Below, in pieces: positions 15,197-23,807 of a stretch of 32,526 nt of DNA. The notes below the pieces were generated by a model. That model was not told the DNA's origin and searched no databases. It saw nothing but the letters and a program-made list of their open reading frames with translations. Made by a program: the position numbers and the translations under genes. The stretch is from UBA1731 sp963653155 (lineage in GTDB: Bacteria; Verrucomicrobiota; Kiritimatiellia; RFP12; UBA1067): NCBI GenBank assembly GCA_963653155.1, contig CAVJWR010000030.1, positions 1 through 32,526 of the forward strand, given 5' to 3'. The stretch's first letter is position 1, and each line of letters begins with the position of its first letter.

Positions 15197-16120
15197 TCAG
15201 CCGAGGGCAGCAACTGCGGCGTCAAGGGACGCAAGGTCGGCAACATTTACCGCCGTGAGGGATGCGTCTATCTTCTTGATCAGGCCTGAAAGCACCTTGC
15301 CAGGGCCGAACTCGACGAACCTTGTGCACCCAAGAGACTTTGCCGCCTCGATGTCCGCAGCCCAGTTGGTCGTGCCAGTCACCTGCTCAAGCATAGTGGC
15401 CTTGATGACAGCCGGATCGGAAGAATGCGGCTTGCCGGTCACGTTGGAAAGCACGGGTATCTTCGGTGCGCAGAATGTCACCTCGTCCAGTACCGGCGCA
15501 AGCTTCTCACGTGCGGACGCCATGAACTTCGAGTGGAACGCTCCCGCCGTCGCGAGCGGTATCGCACGCTTGATGCCAAGCTCCTTTGCGACGGAAGCGG
15601 CGGCGGCAATCTCGTCCTTCGAGCCGGAGAGCACTTGCTGCGCGGCGGAGTTCACGTTAGCGACCGTGCATCCCGTCTTGGCGCAAAGCTCGTCAAGCTG
15701 CGCAGGAGATGCCCCCACGATCGCGATCATGCCGGATGGCGTAGCCTCGCAGGCCTCCTGCATGAACCTTCCGCGAGCCTCCAGCACCTTGAGCGTGGAA
15801 TCGAAGTCAAGCGCACCTGCCGCGCAGAGCGCTCCCCATTCGCCAAGGGAAAGTCCGGCAGCGGCGGCAAACGGCGCGGGATGACTCTTCTGGAAGGCGA
15901 GGAACGCGGCGTAGCTCGTCACGAATATCGCGGGCTGGCACACGTTAGACTTGGTAAGCTCCTCTGCCGGGCCCTCAAAGCATATCTTCTTGAGGTCAAA
16001 GCCAAGCACGGCGTTCGCCTTATCGAAAAGCGACATAAGCTCAACATCGCTCTCGGCAAAATCCTTGCCCATTCCCGGAACCTGAGCTCCCTGACCGGCA
16101 AATACGCAGCAATCTCCCAT
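15197..16120 (-). CDS. fabD: Malonyl-CoA:ACP transacylase
   Basis: Transfers malonyl groups from CoA to acyl carrier protein for fatty acid synthesis. The 307-residue product has the N-terminal FAGQGAQ motif, the nucleophile Ser91 in GLSLGEW, an Arg in EARGRFM (116-120) that should hold the malonyl carboxylate, and the catalytic His196 in GAFHS. Leu replaces the more common His in GHSLGE; this variant is known in other phyla and does not suggest loss of activity. The ATG has AGGAGAG upstream and an excellent promoter. It stands alone, unlike the common fabD-fabG-acpP clusters, with repeat elements on both sides. Confidence 0.96.
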   Translation of the reverse strand: MGDCCVFAGQGAQVPGMGKDFAESDVELMSLFDKANAVLGFDLKKICFEGPAEELTKSNVCQPAIFVTSYAAFLAFQKSHPAPFAAAAGLSLGEWGALCAAGALDFDSTLKVLEARGRFMQEACEATPSGMIAIVGASPAQLDELCAKTGCTVANVNSAAQQVLSGSKDEIAAAASVAKELGIKRAIPLATAGAFHSKFMASAREKLAPVLDEVTFCAPKIPVLSNVTGKPHSSDPAVIKATMLEQVTGTTNWAADIEAAKSLGCTRFVEFGPGKVLSGLIKKIDASLTAVNVADLASLDAAVAALG

Positions 16121-16157
16121 TTCTCATCTCTCCTGTTGTTTATTTATATTGCCGCTG

Positions 16158-16187
16158 ATTATACCACGTCCCTCTGAACGCCGTCAA
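16158..16187 (-). promoter_or_regulatory. Promoter of fabD
   Basis: TTGACG (16182-16187) and a perfect TATAAT (16158-16163) are 18 bases apart on the minus strand, and TGG precedes the -10 (extended -10). The predicted start is near 16151. The heptamer tract of element 3 begins a few bases upstream of the -35 box. Confidence 0.8.
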
Positions 16188-16189
16188 AT

Positions 16190-16752
16190 CGAGGATAGAT
16201 AGTAGTTGGTAGATGATAGTTGGGTAGGGGGTAGGGGGATTTACGATTTTTCGATTTACGATTTGCGATTGCATGATTTTAGTGGGTAGGTGGTAGTTGG
16301 TAGTGGGTAGTTTTGTCCTCATGCGTCGGTGCCGTAGCGACGACGCCCCGTCGTCGTGCATGGCACGGGAGGGTCGCAACTTGTTGCGACCGTTGCTGGT
16401 TGCCAGCGCATGGCGGACATGGACGCAATGAATTGCGTCCCTCCCGCCATCGGGCCACAAATGGCCATGTAGAAAGATAGGTTTCCCCGTGTGTCTCTGC
16501 GGCGGTTTCATCGAAACCGCCCTACCATTTATGCCGCAAATAAGAAAATGCCTCAATTTCCAAATGCAATCGCAAATCGGAAATCGCAGATCACAAATCT
16601 TCATCCCCCATAACCTGCATTTCTACACTTCTACACGGCTAAAATCCAAATCGATAAATCAACAAATCCCTAAATGCAATCGTAAATCGTAAATCGAAAA
16701 ATCGTAAATGACCTACCACTACCATCTACCCTCTACCAACTACCCACTACGG
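16190..16752. repeat. Composite intergenic repeat element 3
   Basis: Occupies the whole space between the fabD promoter and the mnmE stop. Heptamer plus CGATTTAC-like tracts face each other at about 16194-16318 (plus) and 16637-16750 (minus), with a further partial minus-strand tract at 16561-16600. Between them lie the nested-hairpin module (16338-16446), a GGCCA/TGGCC stem (about 16454-16467) and a perfect 9-bp hairpin, GGCGGTTTC (16501-16509) with GAAACCGCC (16513-16521). The minus-strand tract begins about 15 bases after the mnmE stop and is read in the same direction as mnmE. No open frame resembles a gene. Confidence 0.8.
16338..16446 (+). repeat. Nested-hairpin module, copy 3
   Basis: Stem CGACGACG/CGTCGTCG (16338-16356), outer arms CGGGAGGG (16366-16373) and CCCTCCCG (16439-16446), inner hairpins GGTCGCAAC/GTTGCGACC (16372-16391) and GGACGCAAT/ATTGCGTCC (16421-16440). 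Unlike the other copies, the variable segment between the inner hairpins contains an extra stem, GCTGG/CCAGC (16395-16407), so the junction can have three internal arms. Confidence 0.8.
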
Positions 16753-16765
16753 ATAAGGCCAAGGT

Positions 16766-18088
16766 TCACTTGCCGACGCAGAAGCGGGAGAAGATGGATT
16801 CCAGAAGATCCTCAGAGTAGACCTTGCCGACAATCTGCCCGACGGATTCGGCCGCACACCTGAGCGAATTCGCGGCGAGAACCGGTTCCGTCGCATCAAC
16901 CGTGCCCAATGCGGCGTAAGCACGCTCCAGCAGGGCCACTTGCCGCGCCGTAACGTCGGCGACAGCATCGGACGGCTTGGCGGCAAGCGACTCAAGTCTC
17001 TCAACGATCCTGCGCTTGAGGGCATCAAGGCCCTCTCCAGTCTTTGACGACACCCTAATCGCGGCATCGCCCCCGCCATGTGCGGACACAGCGGACTGGC
17101 CATCGAGATCGCATTTCGCATGAACCGCTATGGCACCCTTCACGTCGCAATCCAAGGCCACGACCACATCCGCCCTGTCCATAAGCGACTCCGCCCGCCG
17201 AACACCTTCCGCCTCGATCGGATCCATGGTCGCACGAAGCCCGGCGGTATCGACGAGCCGGATAGGCCACCCGTCAATGTCCAAGCCCTCCTCGATGGAA
17301 TCGCGCGTTGTCCCGGCGCAAGCGGAGACTATCGCCCGGCTCTCGCCAAGCAATGCGTTCATGAGCGAGCTCTTCCCTGCGTTTGGGGCACCCGCAAGCA
17401 CGACAAGCGCACCTTCGCGCAGCACCTTGCCCTCATGCGCCGTAGACAGCAGACTTGCGATCCTGTGTTTGGCGCCACTGATGCCTTCCGCGATGCCGTC
17501 CATCATCCCTTCCGGGATCTCGTCCTCACTCACGTCAAGAAGATGCTCGACCCTTGAGGACATGTCCATCAGTTCGTCATATAGCCGCCCGTATATCGGC
17601 ATTAGCGCCCCGTGCAACCGCGCCTGCGCATCGTCTGCGGCGCGTCCAGTGCGGGCATCTATGAGATCTATCACAGCCTCCGCCGCCGAAAGATCCAGTT
17701 TCCCGTTGAGAAACGCGCGTTCCGTAAACTCACCGCGATTCGCAAGCCTTGCACTGGCGGCAAAGCACGCCTCCAGCACTCGACGCGGAGAAACGCTTCC
17801 GCCATGCCCATGGAACTCGACGACATCCTCGCCCGTATACGAGCGCGGGCCCTTGAACACAAGCACGATACCACTATCCGCCATCCGCCCGCCACCATCA
17901 GGCGCTACGGCACACGGCGCAGCCATGAATCTCGAAAAGAAGAAACGGCCCGCATCTTCCTCGCGGATCTTCCGTCCAGACACCCTTTCGGCGACGAGCC
18001 ATGCGTCCGGACCGCTCACGCGCACTACGGCGACGCCGCCGCGTCCAGGAGCCGTGGCGATCGCCGCGATGGTGTCGCTTCCGGTCAT
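16766..18088 (-). CDS. mnmE: tRNA uridine-34 modification GTPase MnmE
   Basis: With MnmG it installs carboxymethylaminomethyl groups on U34 of certain tRNAs. The 440-residue product starts with the folate-binding domain (DTIAAIATAPGRGGVAVVRVSG), has the G domain with P-loop GAPNAGKSS (233-241) and DTAG (280-283), and ends with the catalytic FCVGK, matching the family's FC(I/V)GK tail. Length is near the usual 450. The start codon overlaps the stop of the nucleosidase gene as ATGA (18085-18088). It is the last gene of a nine-gene run. No mnmG is in the window. Confidence 0.97.
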   Translation of the reverse strand: MTGSDTIAAIATAPGRGGVAVVRVSGPDAWLVAERVSGRKIREEDAGRFFFSRFMAAPCAVAPDGGGRMADSGIVLVFKGPRSYTGEDVVEFHGHGGSVSPRRVLEACFAASARLANRGEFTERAFLNGKLDLSAAEAVIDLIDARTGRAADDAQARLHGALMPIYGRLYDELMDMSSRVEHLLDVSEDEIPEGMMDGIAEGISGAKHRIASLLSTAHEGKVLREGALVVLAGAPNAGKSSLMNALLGESRAIVSACAGTTRDSIEEGLDIDGWPIRLVDTAGLRATMDPIEAEGVRRAESLMDRADVVVALDCDVKGAIAVHAKCDLDGQSAVSAHGGGDAAIRVSSKTGEGLDALKRRIVERLESLAAKPSDAVADVTARQVALLERAYAALGTVDATEPVLAANSLRCAAESVGQIVGKVYSEDLLESIFSRFCVGK

Positions 18089-18738
18089 GTGGCGCGGAAC
18101 ATCGCCTTTATCTCCCCGGAAAGGATATCAAGGCATCGCTTCAGGTTTGCGGCATATTGGCCGGACATCGTACCGAGTCCAGCGACATCCGATATGGCCT
18201 TCCAGGCGTAGAGCAGCACACCGGCGCGGGATGCGACGTGCGCGATCGCGCCAAGCTCCATCTCCCGCACATTGGCGTCGAACGTCCTGTGCAGGAATGC
18301 GACTTCACCTTCGTCATCGGTGAACCTGTCACCCGTCGCGACGATGGCATCTGGCCAAGGCCCTGCCTTGGCCAGCACGAAGAACGGATCGGAACACTCG
18401 TTCGGCGTACCGATTGGCGTGCCGTTTATCTTCGAGAGGTCGAAATCGTACTGCACGGCGCGGTCGATGCGATATATCTCGCCCACATTCATGCCCGGCA
18501 CAAGTCCGCCGGCGACGCCAACGTTCAGGAGGATGTCGGCACCGAGCGAAGACATGGCCAGTTGAGCACCGGCCGCCGCGTTCACCTTGCCTACGCCGGC
18601 GACGACAACCGCCGTGCCTTCGCCATCGATCGTGCCCCGCACCACCTTGCGGCCAAACATCGCCGAGGCGGCGCAATCCGCCATGTTGCGGATCACGGCA
18701 TCCGCCTCGCACTCCATCGCAACGACAAACGCCTTCAT
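18085..18738 (-). CDS. mtn: 5'-methylthioadenosine/S-adenosylhomocysteine nucleosidase family protein
   Basis: Cleaves adenine from methylthioadenosine and S-adenosylhomocysteine to clear by-products of SAM use. The 217-residue product (from ATG 18738) has the family start MKAFVVAMECEAD (E11 matches catalytic E12 of the E. coli enzyme), NVGVAGGL, the ribose-binding VREMELGAIAHVA and the catalytic Asp in KAISDVAG. A GTG at 18750 is an alternative start, adding four residues. A close relative in futalosine-type menaquinone synthesis (MqnB) cannot be excluded by sequence alone. It follows ilvN closely and overlaps mnmE by four bases. Confidence 0.87.
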   Translation of the reverse strand: MKAFVVAMECEADAVIRNMADCAASAMFGRKVVRGTIDGEGTAVVVAGVGKVNAAAGAQLAMSSLGADILLNVGVAGGLVPGMNVGEIYRIDRAVQYDFDLSKINGTPIGTPNECSDPFFVLAKAGPWPDAIVATGDRFTDDEGEVAFLHRTFDANVREMELGAIAHVASRAGVLLYAWKAISDVAGLGTMSGQYAANLKRCLDILSGEIKAMFRAT

Positions 18739-18751
18739 CGGGTTTTCCACA

Positions 18752-18997
18752 TCAACGGCGACGGGACGTCACCTCGATCACGTTCACCTGGTTCTGGAGC
18801 TGGAGTGTTATCTGATTGACCTCCCGCTCTCCGCCAAGCACATCAATCTTCATCCTCGACACCGTTCCATCCTCGGTAGGCCCAACGGAAAGCGTCTGTA
18901 TGTTGTAGCCGCGCCCGGATATCAGCCCTACGATCCTCGCCAGCACGCCCGGCCTGTTCTCAACGTAACAGTTCAGCCTGTATATCTGCTCTTTCAT
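18752..18997 (-). CDS. ilvN: Acetolactate synthase small (regulatory) subunit, short form
   Basis: An ACT-domain partner that activates the large subunit and usually carries valine feedback inhibition. The 81-residue product contains only the ACT domain (YRLNCYVENRPGVLARIVGLISGRGYNI, written here only to show the motif NRPGVLARI near 14-22) and a short tail. It is half the length of typical IlvH (about 160 residues) and close to the short IlvN type. The start overlaps the ilvB stop as ATGA, so equal translation of the two subunits is likely. Confidence 0.92.
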   Translation of the reverse strand: MKEQIYRLNCYVENRPGVLARIVGLISGRGYNIQTLSVGPTEDGTVSRMKIDVLGGEREVNQITLQLQNQVNVIEVTSRRR

Positions 18998-20724
18998 CCG
19001 AAAATCATTCCTTCCACCGGCTGTCCGCCGGGCTGCATCGGGTACACGTTTGCGCGTGGCTCGACTATCACCTCCACAAATGTGGTGCGCTTCGAGTTCA
19101 TGGCCTTGCGGATCGTGGAATCCAGCTTCGCCGGATCGATGACGCGGTATGCTTCGGCCCCATGTGCCTCCGCGAGCCTCTTCATGTCCGGGAGATAGTC
19201 GTACTTCAGATCCTGCTCAAGCCGCTCGTTCGCGAGCCGCCCCTTAACGGAGAGTATCGACCCGGAATAGCGCTTGCCGTAGAAAAGCTCCTGCCACTGG
19301 CGAACCATTCCGAGACATTCGTTGTTTATCACCACAAACGTGACGGGGAGCTTGTGCTCAACAGCGACCACCACCTCCTCGAACGTCATCTGTGCGCCGC
19401 CGTCGCCACACACGGCAACCGTCTTGTGGTCAGGCCGCGCAATCGCCGCCCCGATGGCGGCTGGGATGCCGAACCCCATGGTGCCCATTCCGCCGGACGT
19501 GAGGAAGTGCCTCGCCCGGTTGTGGCGGAAGAACTGCGCCGACCACATCTGGTGCTGGCCCACGTCGGTCACGATGACGGCGCGTCCCTTGGACACGCGG
19601 TCTATCGACTCTATGACCTGCTGCGGCATGATCACGTTCTTGTGCATCGGACTGTACGATATGGGGTGCTTGCGCCGCCACTCGTCTATCTTGGCGAGCC
19701 ATTCGCCGTGCTCCGCATGCCTTATCCTCGAATTCACGGTGGTGAGCACATCCTTCACGTCCGCGACGATTCCGAGATCGACCGGCACGTTCTTCCCGAT
19801 GGAGCTTGGATCGCAATCCACATGGATTATCTTGGCATGGCGCGCATACGCGGCAAGCTTGCCGGTGACGCGGTCGGAGAAGCGCACCCCAAGCGCGACT
19901 ATGAGATCGGCCTGGTCTATCGCCATGTTGGCGGCATACGCCCCGTGCATTCCCGCAAAGCGCAGCGACAGCGGATCATGCTCGTCGAAGGCCCCAAGCC
20001 CCATGAGCGTGGTGGCGACCGGTATCTGGGCCTTGTGGGCGAGATGGGCAAGGTCGTTCGCCGCCCCCGCCGCTATCACTCCGCCGCCGGCGTAGAGCAC
20101 AGGACGCTTCGCCTCGTTGACGAGCTTCGCGAATCTCGTCATCTGCGACGACGTGGCCATCGATTCCGGATGGTACGCCCTCAGCGACACGCGCTCCGGA
20201 TACTGCGCGGACGTCATGGCCCTCTGCACGTTCTTCGGGATGTCAATCACCACCGGGCCAGGCTTGCCGTGCGTAGCGATGTAGAATGCCTCGGCGACAG
20301 TCTCCGGAATCTCGTCCGCGCTCTGCACGAGAAAACTGTGCTTCGTGACTGCGCGGCAGATGCCGTTCATGTCGGCCTCCTGGAACGCATCCGTGCCAAT
20401 CTGATCCATCGGCACCTGACCCGTGATGCACACGAGCGGCACGCCGTCCATGTTGGCCGTAGCGAGGCCGGTTATCGTATTTGTCGCCCCCGGACCTGAC
20501 GTCACGAGGCACACGCCCACCTTGCCGAGCGAACGGGCATACCCATCCGCCATATGCACGCACCCCTGCTCGTGCCGCCCCAGTATGAACTGGAAAGGGG
20601 CCTCCGGCAAGCAGTTGAATATGTCCAGCGCCTGCCCGCCCGGATAGCCAAACAGCACTTCAGTGCCGGCCTTCGCGAGCGAATCCACGAGCGCCTGTGC
20701 GCCCGATTTCTCTTCCTTCTTCAT
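18994..20724 (-). CDS. ilvB: Acetolactate synthase large subunit
   Basis: A thiamine-diphosphate enzyme that condenses two pyruvates to acetolactate (valine/leucine) or pyruvate with 2-ketobutyrate (isoleucine). The 576-residue product has the N-terminal ThDP glutamate region (VLFGYPGGQALDIF), LVTSGPGATN, the FAD-binding middle domain, and the C-terminal GDGGAQMTF...NNECLGMVRQWQ motif for Mg-ThDP. Length is typical. The ATG at 20724 overlaps the stop of the sel1-type gene as ATGA and has GGAG close upstream. It is followed by ilvN, mtn and mnmE without gaps. No T-box or leader peptide attenuator is seen, as expected for an internal operon gene. Confidence 0.96.
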   Translation of the reverse strand: MKKEEKSGAQALVDSLAKAGTEVLFGYPGGQALDIFNCLPEAPFQFILGRHEQGCVHMADGYARSLGKVGVCLVTSGPGATNTITGLATANMDGVPLVCITGQVPMDQIGTDAFQEADMNGICRAVTKHSFLVQSADEIPETVAEAFYIATHGKPGPVVIDIPKNVQRAMTSAQYPERVSLRAYHPESMATSSQMTRFAKLVNEAKRPVLYAGGGVIAAGAANDLAHLAHKAQIPVATTLMGLGAFDEHDPLSLRFAGMHGAYAANMAIDQADLIVALGVRFSDRVTGKLAAYARHAKIIHVDCDPSSIGKNVPVDLGIVADVKDVLTTVNSRIRHAEHGEWLAKIDEWRRKHPISYSPMHKNVIMPQQVIESIDRVSKGRAVIVTDVGQHQMWSAQFFRHNRARHFLTSGGMGTMGFGIPAAIGAAIARPDHKTVAVCGDGGAQMTFEEVVVAVEHKLPVTFVVINNECLGMVRQWQELFYGKRYSGSILSVKGRLANERLEQDLKYDYLPDMKRLAEAHGAEAYRVIDPAKLDSTIRKAMNSKRTTFVEVIVEPRANVYPMQPGGQPVEGMIFG

Positions 20725-21827
20725 CTCCGTCTTTCTTTGTCGTTCTGCATAAGCCAGGCCTGCGCGGCCCTGTCGCCGCGCGCCGCCTTGGACCTTATGC
20801 GCCAAATCATGGCCTTCTTGTCATCGGCCTTCACGCCATTGCCCTTCTCGTAGCAGGAGGCGAGGTTCTCCATCGCCGGCGGGAAGCCGGCTGCGGCCGC
20901 ACGCTCGAATGCCTTTATGGCCTCGATGCCGTCCTTCTCAACTCCCTCTCCGCGCAGGAGCGCAAGCCCATACGAATTCACGGCCTCCACGCAGCCGCCA
21001 TCCATTGCCAGCCTGAAATACTTTGCCGCCTCGGCATCGTCCCGCTTCACGCCTTCGCCGCGATGGAGGGCAAGCCCATAGTTGTATTCGCCGTATGCGT
21101 TCTGGAAATCAGCAGACTTCTTGAACCACTTCGCGGAAAGCACAAGATCCTTGTCCACGATGCGCCCCTCGCGGAAGAACCATCCGATGTTGTTGATCGC
21201 CTCCGGATGCCCCTTCTCCGCAGAGGACCTGAAGCAGCTGAACGCCTTCTCGTCATTGCGGGGAGTGCCCAGTCCGCGAGCGTAGCACATGCCGAGGTTG
21301 TACAGTCCATTGGCGTCGCCCAGACCCGCCGACTTCTTGAAGAACTCCACCGCATCCCCAAAGGCCCTTGCTATCTCATTCGTGGAGCGGCCATCCCGTA
21401 CAGCATTGTTAACGAGCATGGAACCCCATGCGTTCATGGCCTGCACGTTCCCGCCGATCGCCGCCCGCTGAAGGAGATTCGTATCGCCGGAATCTATCGA
21501 CAGCAGATACCAGGCGAGAGAGTTGTTCGTCCTTCTGGCAAGGGCGTCGATCTTCTCGCGGCTCGCGGCAAGGTACCGTTCGCGGGTCTCGTCGTCAAGC
21601 CTTGCGGCCGGTGGCGCATCGGGTTCCCTCGACACTATCGCGAGGACGAAGGCCTGCAGCGGCTTTCCTGCGGCCGCATCCGCCGCTATCTCCTTCGCCG
21701 CGTCCGCATATTCCCTCGGAGAACCGGACGCACGCGAGTTGAGCAGACGCACGATGGCATTAGCCTGGTCCCCGAAGGACGCGAGCGAAAGCGCGGTGGC
21801 CAGCAGTGTCACATATCCATACTTCAT
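20721..21827 (-). CDS. Secreted Sel1/TPR-repeat protein
   Basis: Function unknown; such repeats usually mediate protein-protein contacts in the periplasm. The 368-residue product has a signal peptide (MKYGYVTLLATALSLASFGDQANA). From about residue 145 it has a series of 36-residue Sel1-like repeats, with motifs such as GLYNLGMCYARGLGTPRND, AINNIGWFFREG, YGEYNYGLALHRGEGVKRDD and AVNSYGLALLRGEGVEKDG. The start has AAAGGA upstream. It overlaps ilvB by four bases and follows hisS by 32 bases. Its place inside a run of housekeeping genes gives no clear clue to its job. Confidence 0.9.
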   Translation of the reverse strand: MKYGYVTLLATALSLASFGDQANAIVRLLNSRASGSPREYADAAKEIAADAAAGKPLQAFVLAIVSREPDAPPAARLDDETRERYLAASREKIDALARRTNNSLAWYLLSIDSGDTNLLQRAAIGGNVQAMNAWGSMLVNNAVRDGRSTNEIARAFGDAVEFFKKSAGLGDANGLYNLGMCYARGLGTPRNDEKAFSCFRSSAEKGHPEAINNIGWFFREGRIVDKDLVLSAKWFKKSADFQNAYGEYNYGLALHRGEGVKRDDAEAAKYFRLAMDGGCVEAVNSYGLALLRGEGVEKDGIEAIKAFERAAAAGFPPAMENLASCYEKGNGVKADDKKAMIWRIRSKAARGDRAAQAWLMQNDKERRR

Positions 21828-21859
21828 GCGATGCGTCCTTTCATTGTGGCGGCGATTGA

Positions 21860-23107
21860 CTACGCGAGCGGTATCTCCGTCTCTTCCCTCGTCGCGAGAT
21901 CCTTCATCCTGGCCTTGCCGGCGGCCACGTCATCCGGACCGAGGAACACGGCCCTTGCGCACGTGCCGGAACCGGCGTGCGCGAAGAACTGCTTCGGCTT
22001 CTGCTTCCTGAGCGCGAGATCCACGCACTCCCCCTCCGCGCGAAGTCTGCACGCGAGCGCAAGCGCGGCATCGCGCTGCTCCGGGAACATGTAGCCGATG
22101 TACACTCCGCGCTTCGGGAGCGGGGCTTCCGCACCGAACTTCGCCTTGAGGAGTTCGGTCACTACCACGTCGCCAAAGCCAAGGCCCACCGCCGTGGCGG
22201 GATCGCCGCCTATGGTGGTAAGCAGGTTGTCGTACCGCCCGCCACCGAATATCGCGCGGAACTCGCGCTTCACGTCGAAGGCCTCGAAGACTATGCCCGT
22301 GTAGTACGAAAGGCCGCGTATCACCGATATGTCGAACTCAAGGCACTCGGCGAAACCCGCGATTGCGGCAAGCCTGAAAAGTTCGGCAAGCCGTTCCTTC
22401 GCAGGGCCTTCCGGCAGATCGTCGAGCGACTTCAGATCCATGATGGAGAAAGTCTTGGCGACGCCGGCCTCGTCAAGCCCGCCATCGCGCAACATCGCCG
22501 CGATCTCTGAATCCGGCATCTTGCCGCGCTTGTCCAGCGCCAGGAACACCTGCGAATGGCGCTCGGCGGGTATGCCGCTTGAGGCAAGCAGCTCCGAAAG
22601 GAGGGCGCGGTTCGAGACGTGTATCCTGTAATCCTCTTTCGTGAGACCCATGCGGCGGAGCGCATCGACGGCGGCCCCAAGCACCTCCACCTCGGCCAGA
22701 ACGGACTCCTCGCCGATTATGTCGCAGTTCCACTGGTAGTGCTCGCGCTTGCGGCCTTTCGTCGAACGCTCGTAGCGGAAGCACTGCGCTATCGCGTTCC
22801 ACTTCAGCGGGAAACGCAGCTCGTGCTGGCGGGCGGCGACCATGCGCGCCAGGGTCGGGGTCATCTCCGCCCGAAGCGCGAGGTGGCGGTCGCTCTTGTC
22901 GTTGAAGTGGTATATCTGCTCACCGACCTCTTCGCCGGCCTTGCGGGCAAGAAGCTCGTAGCTCTCCACCACGCAGGCATCGTAGGGCTGGAAGCCGGCC
23001 GCCTCGCCCGCCGCGCGAAACGCATCGAACACCCTGTTCCGCCAGGCCATGTCCTCCGGATAGAAATCCCTCATGCCGCGAGGCGGCTCAAAACTAATCT
23101 CTCCCAT
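21860..23107 (-). CDS. hisS: Histidyl-tRNA synthetase
   Basis: A class II synthetase that charges tRNA-His. The 415-residue product begins with the family start PPRGMRDFYPEDM, has motif 2 (CFRYERSTKGRKREHYQWN), the histidine-binding loop YYTGIVFEAF, GGGRYDNLL and the C-terminal anticodon-binding domain. The length is normal. The ATG follows AAAGGAG by four to five bases. It lies 24 bases after deoC and 32 bases before the Sel1-type gene, so it is part of the same run. Confidence 0.97.
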   Translation of the reverse strand: MGEISFEPPRGMRDFYPEDMAWRNRVFDAFRAAGEAAGFQPYDACVVESYELLARKAGEEVGEQIYHFNDKSDRHLALRAEMTPTLARMVAARQHELRFPLKWNAIAQCFRYERSTKGRKREHYQWNCDIIGEESVLAEVEVLGAAVDALRRMGLTKEDYRIHVSNRALLSELLASSGIPAERHSQVFLALDKRGKMPDSEIAAMLRDGGLDEAGVAKTFSIMDLKSLDDLPEGPAKERLAELFRLAAIAGFAECLEFDISVIRGLSYYTGIVFEAFDVKREFRAIFGGGRYDNLLTTIGGDPATAVGLGFGDVVVTELLKAKFGAEAPLPKRGVYIGYMFPEQRDAALALACRLRAEGECVDLALRKQKPKQFFAHAGSGTCARAVFLGPDDVAAGKARMKDLATREETEIPLA

Positions 23108-23131
23108 ATGACTCCTTTAACAAAACAACGG

Positions 23132-23803
23132 TCAGGCCACATATTGGCTGACGATCTCCACGCCTGCGCTACAGCCAAGACGGTTCGCACCGGCGGCCAG
23201 CATCTTGAGCGCATCGTCGAGCGTGCGTATCCCACCAGCCGCCTTCACGCCCATGCCCTTGCCAACGGCCTTGCGCATGAGGGCCACATCCTCGACCGTC
23301 GCACCGCCAGACCCAAAGCCCGTGGAGGTCTTCACGAAATCGAAGCCAGCCCTCTTCGCAAGCCTGCACGCGAGAACCTTCTCGTCATCGGAAAGGTAGC
23401 AGCACTCGATGATCAGCTTCGTGACCACATCGTCGCTCACCTTCTTCGGCGCAAGGTTCATCAGCTCAAGATCCTCCTTGACGGATTCCGATGGCTTTGA
23501 CCTGAGGTCGCGGATATTAAGCACATAGTCGATATCCAGCGCACCGTTCCTGACCGCCTCGACGGCTTCGTAGCACTTTACCGCCACAGTGTTCTGCCCA
23601 AGGGGGAAGCCGACAACCGTGCCAACCCTCACGCCTGAGCCTTCAAGGAGCGCGGCAGCCCGCGCGACCTCGGCGGGGTTCACCATCGCACACATGAAAC
23701 GGTACCTACGCGCCTCTTCGCACAGCCGCTCTACGGCACCGACGTCGCCTGCGGCCTTGAGGAACGTGTGGTCTATGCAGGATGCAAGTTCGCGTCTGGT
23801 CAT
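23132..23803 (-). CDS. deoC: Deoxyribose-phosphate aldolase
   Basis: Splits 2-deoxyribose-5-phosphate into acetaldehyde and glyceraldehyde-3-phosphate during deoxynucleoside breakdown. The 223-residue product carries CIDHTFLK at the start, the Schiff-base lysine in FVKTSTGFG and the second active-site lysine in GVKAAGGIRT. Length matches the short bacterial DeoC form. The ATG at 23803 is four bases after the stop of the ychJ-like gene, with AAGGCAAG upstream. No other deo genes are next to it; its glyceraldehyde-3-phosphate product feeds the GapA reaction. Confidence 0.96.
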   Translation of the reverse strand: MTRRELASCIDHTFLKAAGDVGAVERLCEEARRYRFMCAMVNPAEVARAAALLEGSGVRVGTVVGFPLGQNTVAVKCYEAVEAVRNGALDIDYVLNIRDLRSKPSESVKEDLELMNLAPKKVSDDVVTKLIIECCYLSDDEKVLACRLAKRAGFDFVKTSTGFGSGGATVEDVALMRKAVGKGMGVKAAGGIRTLDDALKMLAAGANRLGCSAGVEIVSQYVA

Positions 23804-23807
23804 TCGT

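Noticed and set aside
15845..15853. FabD with Leu in place of His in the GHSLGE motif as an inactive enzyme
   Set aside because: GLSLGE is a known variant; the nucleophile Ser91, the Arg and the catalytic His196 are all present.
121..16752. Heptamer tracts as a CRISPR array or tandem-repeat protein gene
   Set aside because: Units are seven to eight bases and degenerate, there are no spacers, no cas genes, and no open frame runs through them.
18752..18997. IlvN as a truncated gene
   Set aside because: Short ACT-only small subunits are a normal form, the stop is clean and the overlap with both neighbours is intact.
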